Assembly: GCF_004916895.1 (NCBI RefSeq)
Contig: NZ_SNTZ01000002.1
Span: 310,001-374,000 of the forward strand
DNA: 64,000 nucleotides
Source: Flagellimonas alvinocaridis
GTDB taxonomy: Bacteria > Bacteroidota > Bacteroidia > Flavobacteriales > Flavobacteriaceae
Direction: 5' to 3'
Part shown: positions 50,336 through 58,902 of the stretch, in pieces
Numbering within the stretch: position 1 is the first letter of the stretch
How the letters are laid out: each line of letters starts with the position of its first letter
The notes under the pieces: model-generated
The model's database searches: none
Told to the model about the DNA's origin: nothing
The model's input: only the letters and a program-made list of their open reading frames with translations
Made by a program: the position numbers and the translations under genes

Positions 50336-51167
50336 TTTTTCTCTCTTTTTCTTTTTTGGCTTCTCTCTTTACGACCATGCTGGAAATTCTGATACTGATC
50401 TGATACAAAATAAGTACAGGCACGGCAACCACAATTTGGCTGGTTACATCGGGAGGTGTAATGATTGCTGAAAGAATCAGGACAATCACCAAAGCTATTT
50501 TTCTATATTTTCTCAAGATTTCCGGAGTCACCAACCCTACTTTGGTCAAAAAGTAAATGATGATGGGCAGTTCAAACATGATTCCACATGCAATAACCGA
50601 TGATCTTACAGCGCCTACATATGAGGCGAGGTCTATTTCATTGAGTACCTCTGAACTGACTTGATAGGTTCCCAAAAAGTTAATGGATAAGGGAGCTACC
50701 ACGTAATACCCGAAAAGAACCCCTAAAAAGAACAGGGAGGATGCGGTTAGGATAAAACCACGGGAGTATTTACGTTCGTTCTCGTAAAGTCCCGGACTGA
50801 TAAATTTCCACAATTCGTACAAAATGTATGGGAAACCAAGGATTATACCCGCCCAAATAGAGGTCCAGATGTGGGCCGAGAACTGTCCAGCCATCAATCT
50901 ACTTTGAATGGTAAAGGGCATGGAGTCTCCGCAAAACTCGGAATTAATGCCAAAATAAGTGGCGATTCTACAAAAGAACTTGTAGGTGGGGAAGTCCATG
51001 TTCTTGGGTCCGAACAAAATGGTGTCAAAAATAAATCCTTTGAAAACGAATGCCGCGCAGGCAATAATAACTATGGCCAAGGTTGAGCGTATCAAGTGCC
51101 ATCTCAATTCTTCCAAATGGTCCAAAAAGGACATCTCATCTGGATTTTTCTTTGCTGTTTTTGCCAT
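50325..51167 (-). CDS. tatC: Twin-arginine translocase subunit TatC
   Basis: A 280-residue protein with six membrane helices. The N-terminal MSFLDHLEELRWHLIRS is the signal-recognition motif. A conserved glutamate lies in FELPIIIYFLTKVGLV, the helix-4/5 region. The TatC receptor binds twin-arginine signal peptides of folded proteins. tatA/B genes are not in the window. The gene overlaps kdsD by 1 bp and the AhpD-like gene by 11 bp. Confidence 0.95.
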   Translation of the reverse strand: MAKTAKKNPDEMSFLDHLEELRWHLIRSTLAIVIIACAAFVFKGFIFDTILFGPKNMDFPTYKFFCRIATYFGINSEFCGDSMPFTIQSRLMAGQFSAHIWTSIWAGIILGFPYILYELWKFISPGLYENERKYSRGFILTASSLFFLGVLFGYYVVAPLSINFLGTYQVSSEVLNEIDLASYVGAVRSSVIACGIMFELPIIIYFLTKVGLVTPEILRKYRKIALVIVLILSAIITPPDVTSQIVVAVPVLILYQISIRISSMVVKREAKKEKERKNAK

Positions 51168-52132
51168 TATAGGATTCCCTCGTTAATAAGGTTATGGATA
51201 TGGACTACCCCAGCATAGGCCCCATTGTCAAAGGCCAATAGTTGGGAAATCCCTTTTTCTTGAAGTAATTCCAATGCGGTTACCGCAAGGGTGTCCACAT
51301 CTACAGATTTAGGGCTGGAGGTCATGATATCTTTGGCGGTAAGCCCGTTGATATTGTCATATTTGCTCAACATTCTTCGAATGTCCCCATCGGTAACAAC
51401 ACCTACTACCTTACCATTTTCAATGACTGCCGTAACACCCAACATTTTTTCAGAAATCTCAACAATCACCTCTTTTACATTTGAGTTGACATCGACTTGC
51501 GGTTTTTGGTTGTTCACCACAATATCTGCAACCCGCAAATATAGCTTTTTGCCCAATGCGCCACCGGGATGGTATTTGGCAAAATCTGAGCTGGTAAACC
51601 CTCTGAGTTCCAACAGGCATATGGCAAGGGCATCACCCATGGCCATCTGTGCCGAAGTGCTGGTGGTAGGGGCTAGATTGTTGGGGCAAGCTTCTTTTTC
51701 CACATAGGTGTTCAGTACAAAGTCTGCTTGTTTGGCCAAGACCGAATCCAAATTGCCCGTAATCCCGATCAATTTGTTCTTTCCAATTTTGATCAAAGGA
51801 AGCAAAGCCTTTATTTCGGGGGTGTTCCCACTCTTGGAAAGACAAATTACAATGTCGTTTTCTTGAATGGTGCCCAAATCGCCATGAATGGCATCTGCGG
51901 CATGCATAAAAATCGCAGGGGTTCCGGTAGAATTTAATGTGGCCACTATTTTGGAGGCTACAATGGCACTTTTGCCCACTCCGGAAACCACAACCCTTCC
52001 CTTAGATTCCAAGATATACTGTACGGCTAGGGCAAATTGTTCGTCAAGCTGGCCAATAAGATTGCCTATGGCCTTGCTCTCGATTTCCAGGGTTCGTTTT
52101 GCAGTGGATAAAATAGACTGAATGTCGCTCAA
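51167..52132 (-). CDS. kdsD: Arabinose-5-phosphate isomerase, KpsF/GutQ family
   Basis: A 321-residue enzyme. The SIS domain (residues ~30-170) has GVGKSAIVASKIVATLNSTG and FLHA...DAIHGDLG (here FMHAADAIHGDLG), with the catalytic histidines. Two CBS domains follow from about 200 (MLGVTAVIENGKVVGVVTDGDIRRML). It makes the Kdo precursor D-arabinose 5-phosphate from ribulose 5-phosphate. It heads the leftward group with tatC and the AhpD-like gene, and is divergent from recQ. Confidence 0.94.
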   Translation of the reverse strand: MSDIQSILSTAKRTLEIESKAIGNLIGQLDEQFALAVQYILESKGRVVVSGVGKSAIVASKIVATLNSTGTPAIFMHAADAIHGDLGTIQENDIVICLSKSGNTPEIKALLPLIKIGKNKLIGITGNLDSVLAKQADFVLNTYVEKEACPNNLAPTTSTSAQMAMGDALAICLLELRGFTSSDFAKYHPGGALGKKLYLRVADIVVNNQKPQVDVNSNVKEVIVEISEKMLGVTAVIENGKVVGVVTDGDIRRMLSKYDNINGLTAKDIMTSSPKSVDVDTLAVTALELLQEKGISQLLAFDNGAYAGVVHIHNLINEGIL

Positions 52133-52180
52133 TGTAATTAACGGATTAACTGATTGTATTCCTAAAAGAATGTCTTATAT

Positions 52181-52198
52181 TTAAGTTTACAAACTTAA
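52181..52198. promoter_or_regulatory. 18-bp palindrome between kdsD and recQ, with a -7 box
   Basis: TTAAGTTT and AAACTTAA flank two bases. The right arm contains TAAGTTTG on the minus strand (52190-52197), a -7 box for kdsD about 58 bp upstream of its start. The left arm gives TAAGTTTA on the plus strand, one base off for recQ. Function as operator or divergent promoter core is inference. Confidence 0.5.
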
Positions 52199-52203
52199 TC
52201 AAA

Positions 52204-52233
52204 CTATCTTTTATGTCCATTTATGGAAGATAG
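52204..52233. promoter_or_regulatory. Second inverted repeat upstream of recQ
   Basis: CTATCTT (52204-52210) and AAGATAG (52227-52233) enclose CCAT-TT-ATGG, forming a stem with a 6-base bulge. It lies 88 bp before the recQ ATG, possibly in the recQ leader RNA. Confidence 0.4.
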
Positions 52234-52320
52234 AATACTTCCTACTTTTAAATGACGTTGAAAATTTAAAGTCAAACCCCATTTTATACAGGGGGTTAGA
52301 TTAAAATCGAAAATGCGGAA

Positions 52321-54522
52321 ATGAGTCTTACGAATACTGAGTTGCACGCCTCGCTAAAAAAGATTTTTGGTTTTTCAAAGTTCAAGGGACTTCAGGAAAA
52401 TGTAATACAAAATGTGCTTGATGGAAAGGACACTTTTGTAATCATGCCAACGGGTGGAGGTAAATCCTTGTGCTATCAACTCCCGGCCATCATGAAAGAT
52501 GGTGCGGCCATAGTCATATCGCCCTTGATTGCCCTGATGAAAAACCAGGTGGATGCCATTCGAGGCATATCCGAGCAGCAAGGAATAGCCCATGTGCTTA
52601 ATTCTTCATTGACCAAGACCGAGGTAAAACAGGTCAAGGAAGATATGGTCAATGGTCTTACCAAGTTGTTGTATGTGGCGCCGGAATCCTTGACCAAAGA
52701 GGAGAATATAGAATTTTTAAGGAGTGTTAAGGTGTCTTTTGTTGCGGTAGATGAAGCCCACTGTATTTCGGAATGGGGACACGATTTTAGGCCCGAATAT
52801 CGAAACTTAAAGGGGATTATCAATCGATTGGGGGATGATATTCCCATCATTGGACTTACAGCCACGGCCACACCAAAGGTGCAGGAAGATATTATAAAGA
52901 ATTTGGGCATGACCGATGCCGAAGTATTCAAAGCCTCCTTTAATAGGCCCAATTTGTTCTATGAGGTCCGTCCCAAGACACAGAATGTAGATGCGGATAT
53001 TATTCGATTTGTAAAGCAGAATCAAGGGAAATCGGGAATCATTTATTGTTTGAGCCGAAAACGGGTAGAGGAGTTGGCCCAAGTGCTTCAAGTGAATGGA
53101 ATTAGTGCCGTTCCCTATCATGCCGGCTTTGATGCCAAGACACGTTCCAAATATCAGGATATGTTCCTGATGGAAGAAGTAGATGTGGTAGTGGCTACCA
53201 TTGCTTTCGGGATGGGAATAGATAAGCCCGATGTCCGCTTTGTCATCCACCATGATATCCCAAAGAGTATAGAAAGTTATTACCAGGAAACCGGAAGAGC
53301 CGGAAGAGATGGGGGTGAAGGACATTGTTTGGCCTTTTATGCCTACAAGGATGTGGAGAAATTGGAAAAGTTCATGTCTGGCAAGCCCGTGGCCGAACAG
53401 GAAATAGGCAATGCCCTATTGCAAGAAATTGTAGCGTATGCCGAAACGTCCATGTCACGGAGAAAATTTATCCTGCATTATTTTGGGGAAGAATTTGACG
53501 AAACCAATGGAGAAGGGGCCGATATGGATGATAATGCCAGAAACCCCAAACCCAAAGAAGAGGCCAAGGACGAAGTGGTGAAACTCTTGAAGGTCGTTAA
53601 GGACACCAATGAAAAATTTAAGACTAAGGAAATTGTAAAAGTATTGGTGGGCAAGGTCAATGCTATGATCTCATCGCACAAAACCGACGAAAAACCTTTC
53701 TTTGGCATTGGTTCCGATAAGGATAAAATGTATTGGATGGCCCTTATTAGACAGGTTTTGGTGGCAGGATTGTTGAAAAAGGAGATAGAGCGTTATGGTA
53801 TTCTGCATCTGACTCCAGCAGGGGAGGTATTTCTGCAGAAACCGGAATCCTTCATGATGACCAAAGATCATGTTTACACAGAAACAAGTAACGATGCTGT
53901 GGTTGCCGCTGCAAAATCAGGTGGAGGTAGTGCCGATGACAATCTGTTAAAATTGCTCCGAGATCTTCGAAGGGGTGAGGCAAAAAAGATTGGAGTGCCT
54001 CCTTTTGTTGTGTTTCAGGACCCTTCGTTGGAAGACATGGCCCTAAAATACCCTATTTCAATGGAGGAGATGCTCAATATCCAAGGAGTAGGGGAAGGTA
54101 AGGCCAAAAAATATGGAAAACCATTTGTATCACTGATTGCCAAGTACGTTGAGGAGAACGATGTGATTAGGCCCGAGGATTTAGTGGTGAAGAGTACGGG
54201 GGCCAATTCAGGATTAAAGCTATATGTGATTCAAAGTGTGGACCGCAAGTTGCCGTTGGATGATATAGCTTCGGCTAAGGGATTGCAAATTCCCGAACTT
54301 ATCAAAGAAATGGAGCAGATTGTCTTTAGTGGGACCAAATTGGATTTAGGGTATTGGATAGATGAAATCTTGGATGAAGATCAGCAGGAAGAGATCCACG
54401 AGTACTTTTTGGAAGCAGATACGGACTCCATCTCCCAGGCCATAGAAGAGTTTGATGGGGATTATGAGGATGAGGAACTCAGACTCTACCGACTCAAGTT
54501 TATCAGTGAAGTGGCCAACTAA
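52321..54522 (+). CDS. recQ: ATP-dependent DNA helicase RecQ
   Basis: A 733-residue 3'-5' helicase. Walker A MPTGGGKS is at 42-49, DEAH at 144-147 with CISEWGHDFRPEY after it, and QETGRAGRDG near 322-331. The RecQ-C region follows, then an HRDC-like segment (MALKYPISMEEMLNIQGVGEGKAKKYG near 575-600). The four-cysteine zinc knuckle is missing: the place of CRR is SRR (379-381) and that of CGNCDIC is NGEGADMDDN (396-405). Its end overlaps the DUF2752 gene by 4 bp. Confidence 0.95.
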   Translation: MSLTNTELHASLKKIFGFSKFKGLQENVIQNVLDGKDTFVIMPTGGGKSLCYQLPAIMKDGAAIVISPLIALMKNQVDAIRGISEQQGIAHVLNSSLTKTEVKQVKEDMVNGLTKLLYVAPESLTKEENIEFLRSVKVSFVAVDEAHCISEWGHDFRPEYRNLKGIINRLGDDIPIIGLTATATPKVQEDIIKNLGMTDAEVFKASFNRPNLFYEVRPKTQNVDADIIRFVKQNQGKSGIIYCLSRKRVEELAQVLQVNGISAVPYHAGFDAKTRSKYQDMFLMEEVDVVVATIAFGMGIDKPDVRFVIHHDIPKSIESYYQETGRAGRDGGEGHCLAFYAYKDVEKLEKFMSGKPVAEQEIGNALLQEIVAYAETSMSRRKFILHYFGEEFDETNGEGADMDDNARNPKPKEEAKDEVVKLLKVVKDTNEKFKTKEIVKVLVGKVNAMISSHKTDEKPFFGIGSDKDKMYWMALIRQVLVAGLLKKEIERYGILHLTPAGEVFLQKPESFMMTKDHVYTETSNDAVVAAAKSGGGSADDNLLKLLRDLRRGEAKKIGVPPFVVFQDPSLEDMALKYPISMEEMLNIQGVGEGKAKKYGKPFVSLIAKYVEENDVIRPEDLVVKSTGANSGLKLYVIQSVDRKLPLDDIASAKGLQIPELIKEMEQIVFSGTKLDLGYWIDEILDEDQQEEIHEYFLEADTDSISQAIEEFDGDYEDEELRLYRLKFISEVAN

Positions 54523-54914
54523 GGGGCCAAAAGTTCAAAAGGATATAATTTCAGGTTTCTAAGTACCATAAATAGCAGTACAACAACCAAGAGTACCAAT
54601 GGCGCGTATCGATAACCGAGAAGGCTCTTCCCTTTAAGAACCCCAGCTTTTACAAGTAAGTGTTGCAGGATCACAAATAGTGCAGGCAACAAGAGGGCAT
54701 TGTGTCCTATAGCGTCGCCAATACGCAAATGCAGAAGATCATGAATGGCTCTTTGGCTGCCACATCCAGAACAATATATGCCCAAATATTGGTGCATGGG
54801 GCACTTTGGAAATAGAAAACCATTTTCTGGATTAAAGGAAAAATAAAGGAGTATTGCCACTACGGACAATACTCCCAATCCTACTACCAATATTTTTTTA
54901 GTAGCTGCCTGCAT
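54519..54914 (-). CDS. DUF2752 membrane protein (distal copy)
   Basis: A 131-residue protein with three membrane helices (residues 8-28, 66-88, 100-122). The family motif is in CPMHQYLGIYCSGCGSQRAIH, with three cysteines and QRA. Function unknown. It overlaps the CD225 gene by 17 bp and ends inside the convergent recQ stop. A second copy of the family opens the same cassette at 55905. Confidence 0.87.
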   Translation of the reverse strand: MQAATKKILVVGLGVLSVVAILLYFSFNPENGFLFPKCPMHQYLGIYCSGCGSQRAIHDLLHLRIGDAIGHNALLLPALFVILQHLLVKAGVLKGKSLLGYRYAPLVLLVVVLLFMVLRNLKLYPFELLAP

Positions 54915-55185
54915 TGGACAGAGCCCCTAAAAAAGCAACGCCGAAGAAAGCTACATAGATAATCCAGATCAAGACAGAAAGCCCGATTCCTATGAAAGCC
55001 CACATTTTTGCATTCTTCGATGCTTTTTCAGCTTCTGCATATTCTCCGCGGGCATAGCATTCATTTACTTTTGATGCGTAAATGATACTTGCAATTCCTG
55101 TGGCAATACAGCAGAAAATAGTGCTTAAAATGGCCAAGACCATATAATTGTTCGGTTTTGGCGGCATACTTTGGTTAGTTTCCAT
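54898..55185 (-). CDS. CD225/dispanin-like two-helix membrane protein
   Basis: A 95-residue protein with a polar N-terminus (ETNQSMPPKPNNY), a first helix YMVLAILSTIFCCIATGIAS with a CC pair, a charged loop (ASKVNECYARGEYAEAEKA) and a second helix (FIGIGLSVLIWIIYVAF). It matches the CD225/dispanin fold that includes animal IFITM proteins. It lies between the CCC protein (14 bp) and the DUF2752 gene (overlap). Confidence 0.85.
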   Translation of the reverse strand: METNQSMPPKPNNYMVLAILSTIFCCIATGIASIIYASKVNECYARGEYAEAEKASKNAKMWAFIGIGLSVLIWIIYVAFFGVAFLGALSNAGSY

Positions 55186-55199
55186 TATAATTTAATTAT

Positions 55200-55523
55200 T
55201 TATTGATATTGTTCCATCATTTGGTTTACACGTTCCATATAGCCTTCCCAGCCTCCCATTTGATTTATGGACCAAAAGGTGTAAATCAGATAAAGAGCGC
55301 CAATGACCATTCCTACGATGGCAAGGATTTTAACGGTCTTAAGGGTGCTGTAGTTGGAATAATTCTCCGGACTTTCTGCATAGACCTTTTCGTCCTTTCT
55401 TACCAAGAAAAAGGCAATTGCACCCAAAATTAGTCCCGGTGCTCCTCCAAAACAGCAGCAAAGCAAGGAGAAAATGGCCAAAACCAGGGCCAAGGTAACG
55501 TTTGGTAATTTTTTCTGTTCCAT
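55200..55523 (-). CDS. 'CCC motif' membrane protein
   Basis: A 107-residue two-helix protein. The first helix (VTLALVLAIFSLLCCCFGG) ends in CCC; then GLILGAIAFFLVRKDEK, a Tyr/Ser-rich loop and a second helix (ILAIVGMVIGALYLIYTFW). Its layout parallels the neighbouring CD225 protein closely, so the two are probably diverged paralogues. It is 10 bp after the proximal DUF2752 gene. Confidence 0.85.
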   Translation of the reverse strand: MEQKKLPNVTLALVLAIFSLLCCCFGGAPGLILGAIAFFLVRKDEKVYAESPENYSNYSTLKTVKILAIVGMVIGALYLIYTFWSINQMGGWEGYMERVNQMMEQYQ

Positions 55524-55533
55524 GATTTAAAGT

Positions 55534-55905
55534 TTAAAATATGAGTTTTGTGGTATAATTGATCAAAATAAGGGCTACAGTTGCAATGCTTAGGCCTATG
55601 ATCAAACGGTTATCGAATTTAAAGTTAAGTACTTTTGAGCTTATCAATACCAGAAATAGAGGTATTAGGGTGAAAGTTGCGGGATACATTTTAAAAGCGG
55701 CCCATAAATTTCCTTCAAACAATAGTGCTACCGACCTTTGCAATCCACAACCAGGACAATCCACCCCCAGTAATTCCTTATTTAGGCAGGGCAGCATGTA
55801 TTCTTTTAGACTGAGTTGTAAGATGGTTAGTAATGGGTACATCATCGCTAATAGAGTGAAGAAAAATACTATTATTTTTGCGTTCAGGGCCAACTTTTTT
55901 AGCAT
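55534..55905 (-). CDS. DUF2752 membrane protein (proximal copy)
   Basis: A 123-residue protein with three helices. It carries the motif CLNKELLGVDCPGCGLQRSV, parallel to the distal copy, with cysteines and the QR pair conserved. The open frame extends to 56211 through the Smr gene region, but the start at 55905 (KKLALNAKIIVFF) is chosen because the longer form would run antisense through the conserved Smr gene. It is the first gene of the four-gene leftward cassette. Confidence 0.85.
   Translation of the reverse strand: MLKKLALNAKIIVFFFTLLAMMYPLLTILQLSLKEYMLPCLNKELLGVDCPGCGLQRSVALLFEGNLWAAFKMYPATFTLIPLFLVLISSKVLNFKFDNRLIIGLSIATVALILINYTTKLIF
55873..55880 (+). promoter_or_regulatory. -7 promoter box of the Smr gene
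   Basis: TATTTTTG, 34 bp before the ATG at 55915. It lies inside the 5' end of the DUF2752 gene on the other strand. No -33 TTG is seen at the right distance. Confidence 0.4.
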
Positions 55906-55914
55906 TTTTTTAAG

Positions 55915-56466
55915 ATGGGACGTATGAAGGGTTTTGTTATTGGAGACAGGGTAGAGGTACTGGATGAAGCCATCTCGGGCAGGATTGAGTCCATTACGGA
56001 TGATGTGGTCATTATTGTCACCGAAGAAGGTTTCCCTTTGCAATATCGTATAACCGAACTGGTGAAAGTGGCGGATGGTATCACCGTCTCCAATTTTGAG
56101 GTGTCCCAAGTTAAAAGGGAAGAGGAAAGACCTAAGAAAAAAAGATCTCAAACCACAAAGCCTAAGGAAAGGAACGCACCCAAAATGGAGGTGGACCTGC
56201 ATATCAACCAATTGGTGAAATCTACCAAGGGTATGGAAAAATTTGACATGCTCAATCTACAATTGGAAACGGCAAAACGGCAGTTGGATTTTGCTATTTC
56301 CAAGCGTATCCAAAAGGTTGTTTTTATCCATGGGGTGGGAGAGGGAATCCTTAAAGAAGAGCTGTACTACCTTTTCAAAAAATATGACAACCTCAAGTTT
56401 TATGATGCCGACTACCAAAAGTACGGCCTTGGGGCAACAGAAGTATATATTTATCAGAATGCCTAA
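55915..56466 (+). CDS. Smr domain protein with DUF2027-like N-terminal part
   Basis: A 183-residue protein. The N-terminal half has an SH3-like pattern (GFVIGDRVEVLDEAISGRI) and a basic linker (KREEERPKKKRSQTTKPK). The Smr domain from about 82 starts VDLHINQL and has the family motif VFIHGVGEGILKEEL. The alternative ATG is 9 bp downstream. Stand-alone Smr proteins are nucleases or nucleic-acid binding proteins; a role in DNA or RNA cleavage is inference. Overlaps the lipoprotein gene end by 4 bp. Confidence 0.9.
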   Translation: MGRMKGFVIGDRVEVLDEAISGRIESITDDVVIIVTEEGFPLQYRITELVKVADGITVSNFEVSQVKREEERPKKKRSQTTKPKERNAPKMEVDLHINQLVKSTKGMEKFDMLNLQLETAKRQLDFAISKRIQKVVFIHGVGEGILKEELYYLFKKYDNLKFYDADYQKYGLGATEVYIYQNA

Positions 56467-56984
56467 TTGGTAGGTATTGTGGTGCTGACCTCTCCAAATT
56501 CGTTGATGCTTAGATTGGTAATCCGCTCGCCTGATTTGGTTACAAAAGAAATACCGCTCAGGCTTATGGTATGCACAAAGCTGGTATTGTCTTCGTTGGC
56601 AGAGGTTTCAATAAAAACCGCCCCGTCTTGGGCCTCAATCTCATCAATTACAACGGGGTCAACCGGAGGGAAATCATCACAAAAATAGTTCTTGCCAACA
56701 TCATCTGAGAATACCCGATAGGTAATTTGGGATTGGCTGGGTACGGAGCTTTCCGTGGTCACGGTCTCTCCCGAAACGCCCTTATTGAGGACGCCGCTCT
56801 GGAGTTCCAAAATCAAGGCCTCGGTCCCATTTATTTTGAACAGGATATTTTTGGCGGTTGTTTGGGGCGTTGTACAGAACTGAACTGAAACACTATCGAA
56901 GTCAATGGTCTCGATTTGCAAATCGCCATCGCTGCATGAAACGAACATAGCAACGGAAAGACCCATCAAGAAAAATTTTCTCAT
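56463..56984 (-). CDS. Small hypothetical lipoprotein
   Basis: A 173-residue protein whose N-terminus is a lipobox (KFFLMGLSVAMFVSCSDG, Cys17). The mature part is beta-rich, with no recognised family (ISLSGISFVTKSGERITNL near the end). Two cysteines are present (near 38 and 102). TAAATTTG lies so close upstream (56989-56996) that the mRNA would have almost no leader if it is the promoter. Convergent with the Smr gene. Confidence 0.7.
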   Translation of the reverse strand: MRKFFLMGLSVAMFVSCSDGDLQIETIDFDSVSVQFCTTPQTTAKNILFKINGTEALILELQSGVLNKGVSGETVTTESSVPSQSQITYRVFSDDVGKNYFCDDFPPVDPVVIDEIEAQDGAVFIETSANEDNTSFVHTISLSGISFVTKSGERITNLSINEFGEVSTTIPTN

Positions 56985-56988
56985 GCAT

Positions 56989-56996
56989 CAAATTTA
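56989..56996 (-). promoter_or_regulatory. -7 promoter box abutting the lipoprotein start
   Basis: TAAATTTG on the minus strand ends 4 bp before ATG 56984, so a normal start site would fall at or next to the first codon, giving a leaderless transcript. TTTG lies 22 bases upstream. If the annotated start is wrong, the next ATG is at 56966. Confidence 0.4.
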
Positions 56997-57061
56997 AAGC
57001 AATTCCAATGTAATACCCCAAACCCAAGGTACACTTTAAAAGAAATTAACTTTATTTCCCC

Positions 57062-57069
57062 TATTTTTG
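57062..57069 (+). promoter_or_regulatory. -7 promoter box of the cysteine desulfurase gene
   Basis: TATTTTTG, 25 bp before ATG 57095; predicted leader about 20 bases. Upstream sequence is AT-rich without a clear TTG. Confidence 0.45.
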
Positions 57070-57094
57070 GCCTACTTAACTTGAGAACTTAATC

Positions 57095-58243
57095 ATGCAA
57101 AAAGTATACCTGGACAATGCGGCAACAACGCAGGTAAGGGATAAGGTAATTGAGCGGATGCAAGAGGCCTTGGCACAATTTTATGGCAACCCTTCGTCTA
57201 CACACAGTTATGGGAGGTCGGCTAAAACTGCTGTTGAAAAAGCGCGGAAGACCATTGCCAAAACCTTGAATGCGCAACCATCGGAAATTATTTTTACATC
57301 TGGTGGGACCGAGGCAGATAATATGATTTTAAGATGTGCGGTCCGGGATTTGGGTGTAAAGACCATCATTACTTCCAAAATTGAGCACCATGCCGTGCTT
57401 CATACGGCTGAAGAGTTGGAAAAAGAATATGGAATTGCACTTCACTTTGTTGAATTGGATGAAAATGGCAACCCAAGTCTAGATTATTTAGAGCATCTTT
57501 TAAAGCAGGACGACTCCAAAAAGTTGGTAAGCTTAATGCATGTGAATAATGAGATAGGGAATATCATCGATATAAGGGCCATTGGCGACCTATGTAAGGA
57601 AAATGCTGCGCTGTTCCATTCAGATACGGTACAGTCCATTGGGCATTACCCTTGGGATGTACAGACCATTTCCATTGATTTTATGACTGCGGCAGCCCAT
57701 AAGTTTCATGGGCCAAAAGGAATTGGATTTGCGTTTGTCCGTAAGAATTCAGGGTTGAAACCCATGATTTTTGGTGGCTCCCAAGAGCGTGGGCATAGGG
57801 CGGGCACAGAGCCTTTTCATAATATTGTGGGCTTGGAGGAGGCCTTTGTGAAAGCGTATGACAATCTGGAGACAGAAACCCAGCTTGTTAAGGATTTGAA
57901 GCGTTATTTTATTGAAAAAGTGCAGCAAGAAATACCGGGGGCTGTTTTTAATGGACTCTCAGGTGATATGGAAAAAAGCACGTATACCTTGGTGAATGTC
58001 CGTTTACCATTTGATAAACAGAAAGGATTGATGCTTTTGTTTCATTTGGATATGAAAGGTATAGCCTGTTCAAAGGGAAGTGCGTGTCAATCTGGCAGCA
58101 ATTTGGGTTCCCATGTACTTACCGAAATCCTGCCCAGTGAAGAATTGGAAAAGCCCTCTTTGCGCTTTTCATTTTCTAAATACAACACCAAGGAAGAGTT
58201 GGATTACACCATTCAGGTGCTCAAGGATTTTGCTGAAAGCTGA
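57095..58243 (+). CDS. Cysteine desulfurase (NifS/IscS family)
   Basis: A 382-residue PLP enzyme. YLDNAATTQV at the start, NPSSTHSYGR at 32-41, the SGGTEADN segment at 69-76, a PLP lysine in HKFHGPKGIGF (K203) and the flexible catalytic loop CSKGSACQSG with C331 (alternative C325). It removes sulfur from cysteine to form a persulfide for Fe-S clusters or thio-modified tRNA. Neither IscU nor SufE is nearby, so IscS or NifS cannot be chosen. Convergent with the 217-residue secreted protein. Confidence 0.92.
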   Translation: MQKVYLDNAATTQVRDKVIERMQEALAQFYGNPSSTHSYGRSAKTAVEKARKTIAKTLNAQPSEIIFTSGGTEADNMILRCAVRDLGVKTIITSKIEHHAVLHTAEELEKEYGIALHFVELDENGNPSLDYLEHLLKQDDSKKLVSLMHVNNEIGNIIDIRAIGDLCKENAALFHSDTVQSIGHYPWDVQTISIDFMTAAAHKFHGPKGIGFAFVRKNSGLKPMIFGGSQERGHRAGTEPFHNIVGLEEAFVKAYDNLETETQLVKDLKRYFIEKVQQEIPGAVFNGLSGDMEKSTYTLVNVRLPFDKQKGLMLLFHLDMKGIACSKGSACQSGSNLGSHVLTEILPSEELEKPSLRFSFSKYNTKEELDYTIQVLKDFAES

Positions 58244-58897
58244 TCAGCTCTTGTTTTTGCGCTTTTTTTCCTTGTCGTACGGAAACTTTCGGGAGGCTGT
58301 CTTCATCATTTTATCAATGAGTTCCGTGGTGTTCTTTCCGGTTTTTTTGGTGATTTCGTTTTCGTATTTCCAGAGGAGTTTGCCGGTTTCCCCATCACTG
58401 ATTTTCACCCCGATTCTACCGTAGTTGGCATCTCCGCTAAAATAGTCCAGAAGACTGAAATTGGTGGGCACTCCCTCAGAAAGTAAAATGTTCAGGTTTA
58501 GGTTGCCACTGATGATGCCGTCCACCTTCAGAATATCGCAAAGTTCCTGTGTGGTGTAAATGTCCAGGTTATTGTAATCAATACCGTTTTGCGACAAAAT
58601 GGCATTGGTATTGGCAATGTTCTGAAAATCCACATTGAATTTTTTACGCTTCTTGCGTTGCGAAAAATAGGTTTCCAAGGCATTCTGTACAGCATAACCT
58701 TCCCTTTGGGCCAATGTCTTGAGTTCATTGTGGTCTACAGTTTCTTTGAGCTCCAAGTGGGCAATAAAGGGTACAATGGCCAAAACATGGTGGTCTTGGG
58801 TAAGTTCATCAAACTTTCTATTCTCATAGATGTTCTTTTGCCCCAGTGCCAATGCAGTGGTAAAGAACATAATAAGCGGAAAGATTTTCTTCATCAT
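58244..58897 (-). CDS. Secreted hypothetical protein, 217 residues
   Basis: A signal peptide (KKIFPLIMFFTTALALGQ) is followed by an alpha/beta-looking domain with no cofactor motif (VLAIVPFIAHLELKE, LCDILKVDGIISGNLNLNIL). The latter part resembles the oligomeric CsgG/LpoB-like proteins that read VDGIISG and GxxLW (KLLWKYENEI). A very basic C-terminus follows. I treat the CsgG/LpoB likeness as a hint only. It lies 5 bp after the TonB receptor gene. Confidence 0.65.
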   Translation of the reverse strand: MMKKIFPLIMFFTTALALGQKNIYENRKFDELTQDHHVLAIVPFIAHLELKETVDHNELKTLAQREGYAVQNALETYFSQRKKRKKFNVDFQNIANTNAILSQNGIDYNNLDIYTTQELCDILKVDGIISGNLNLNILLSEGVPTNFSLLDYFSGDANYGRIGVKISDGETGKLLWKYENEITKKTGKNTTELIDKMMKTASRKFPYDKEKKRKNKS

Positions 58898-58902
58898 TCT
58901 AG

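Noticed and set aside
55906..56211. N-terminal extension of the proximal DUF2752 gene
   Set aside because: It would be antisense to the conserved first half of the Smr gene and has no family similarity.
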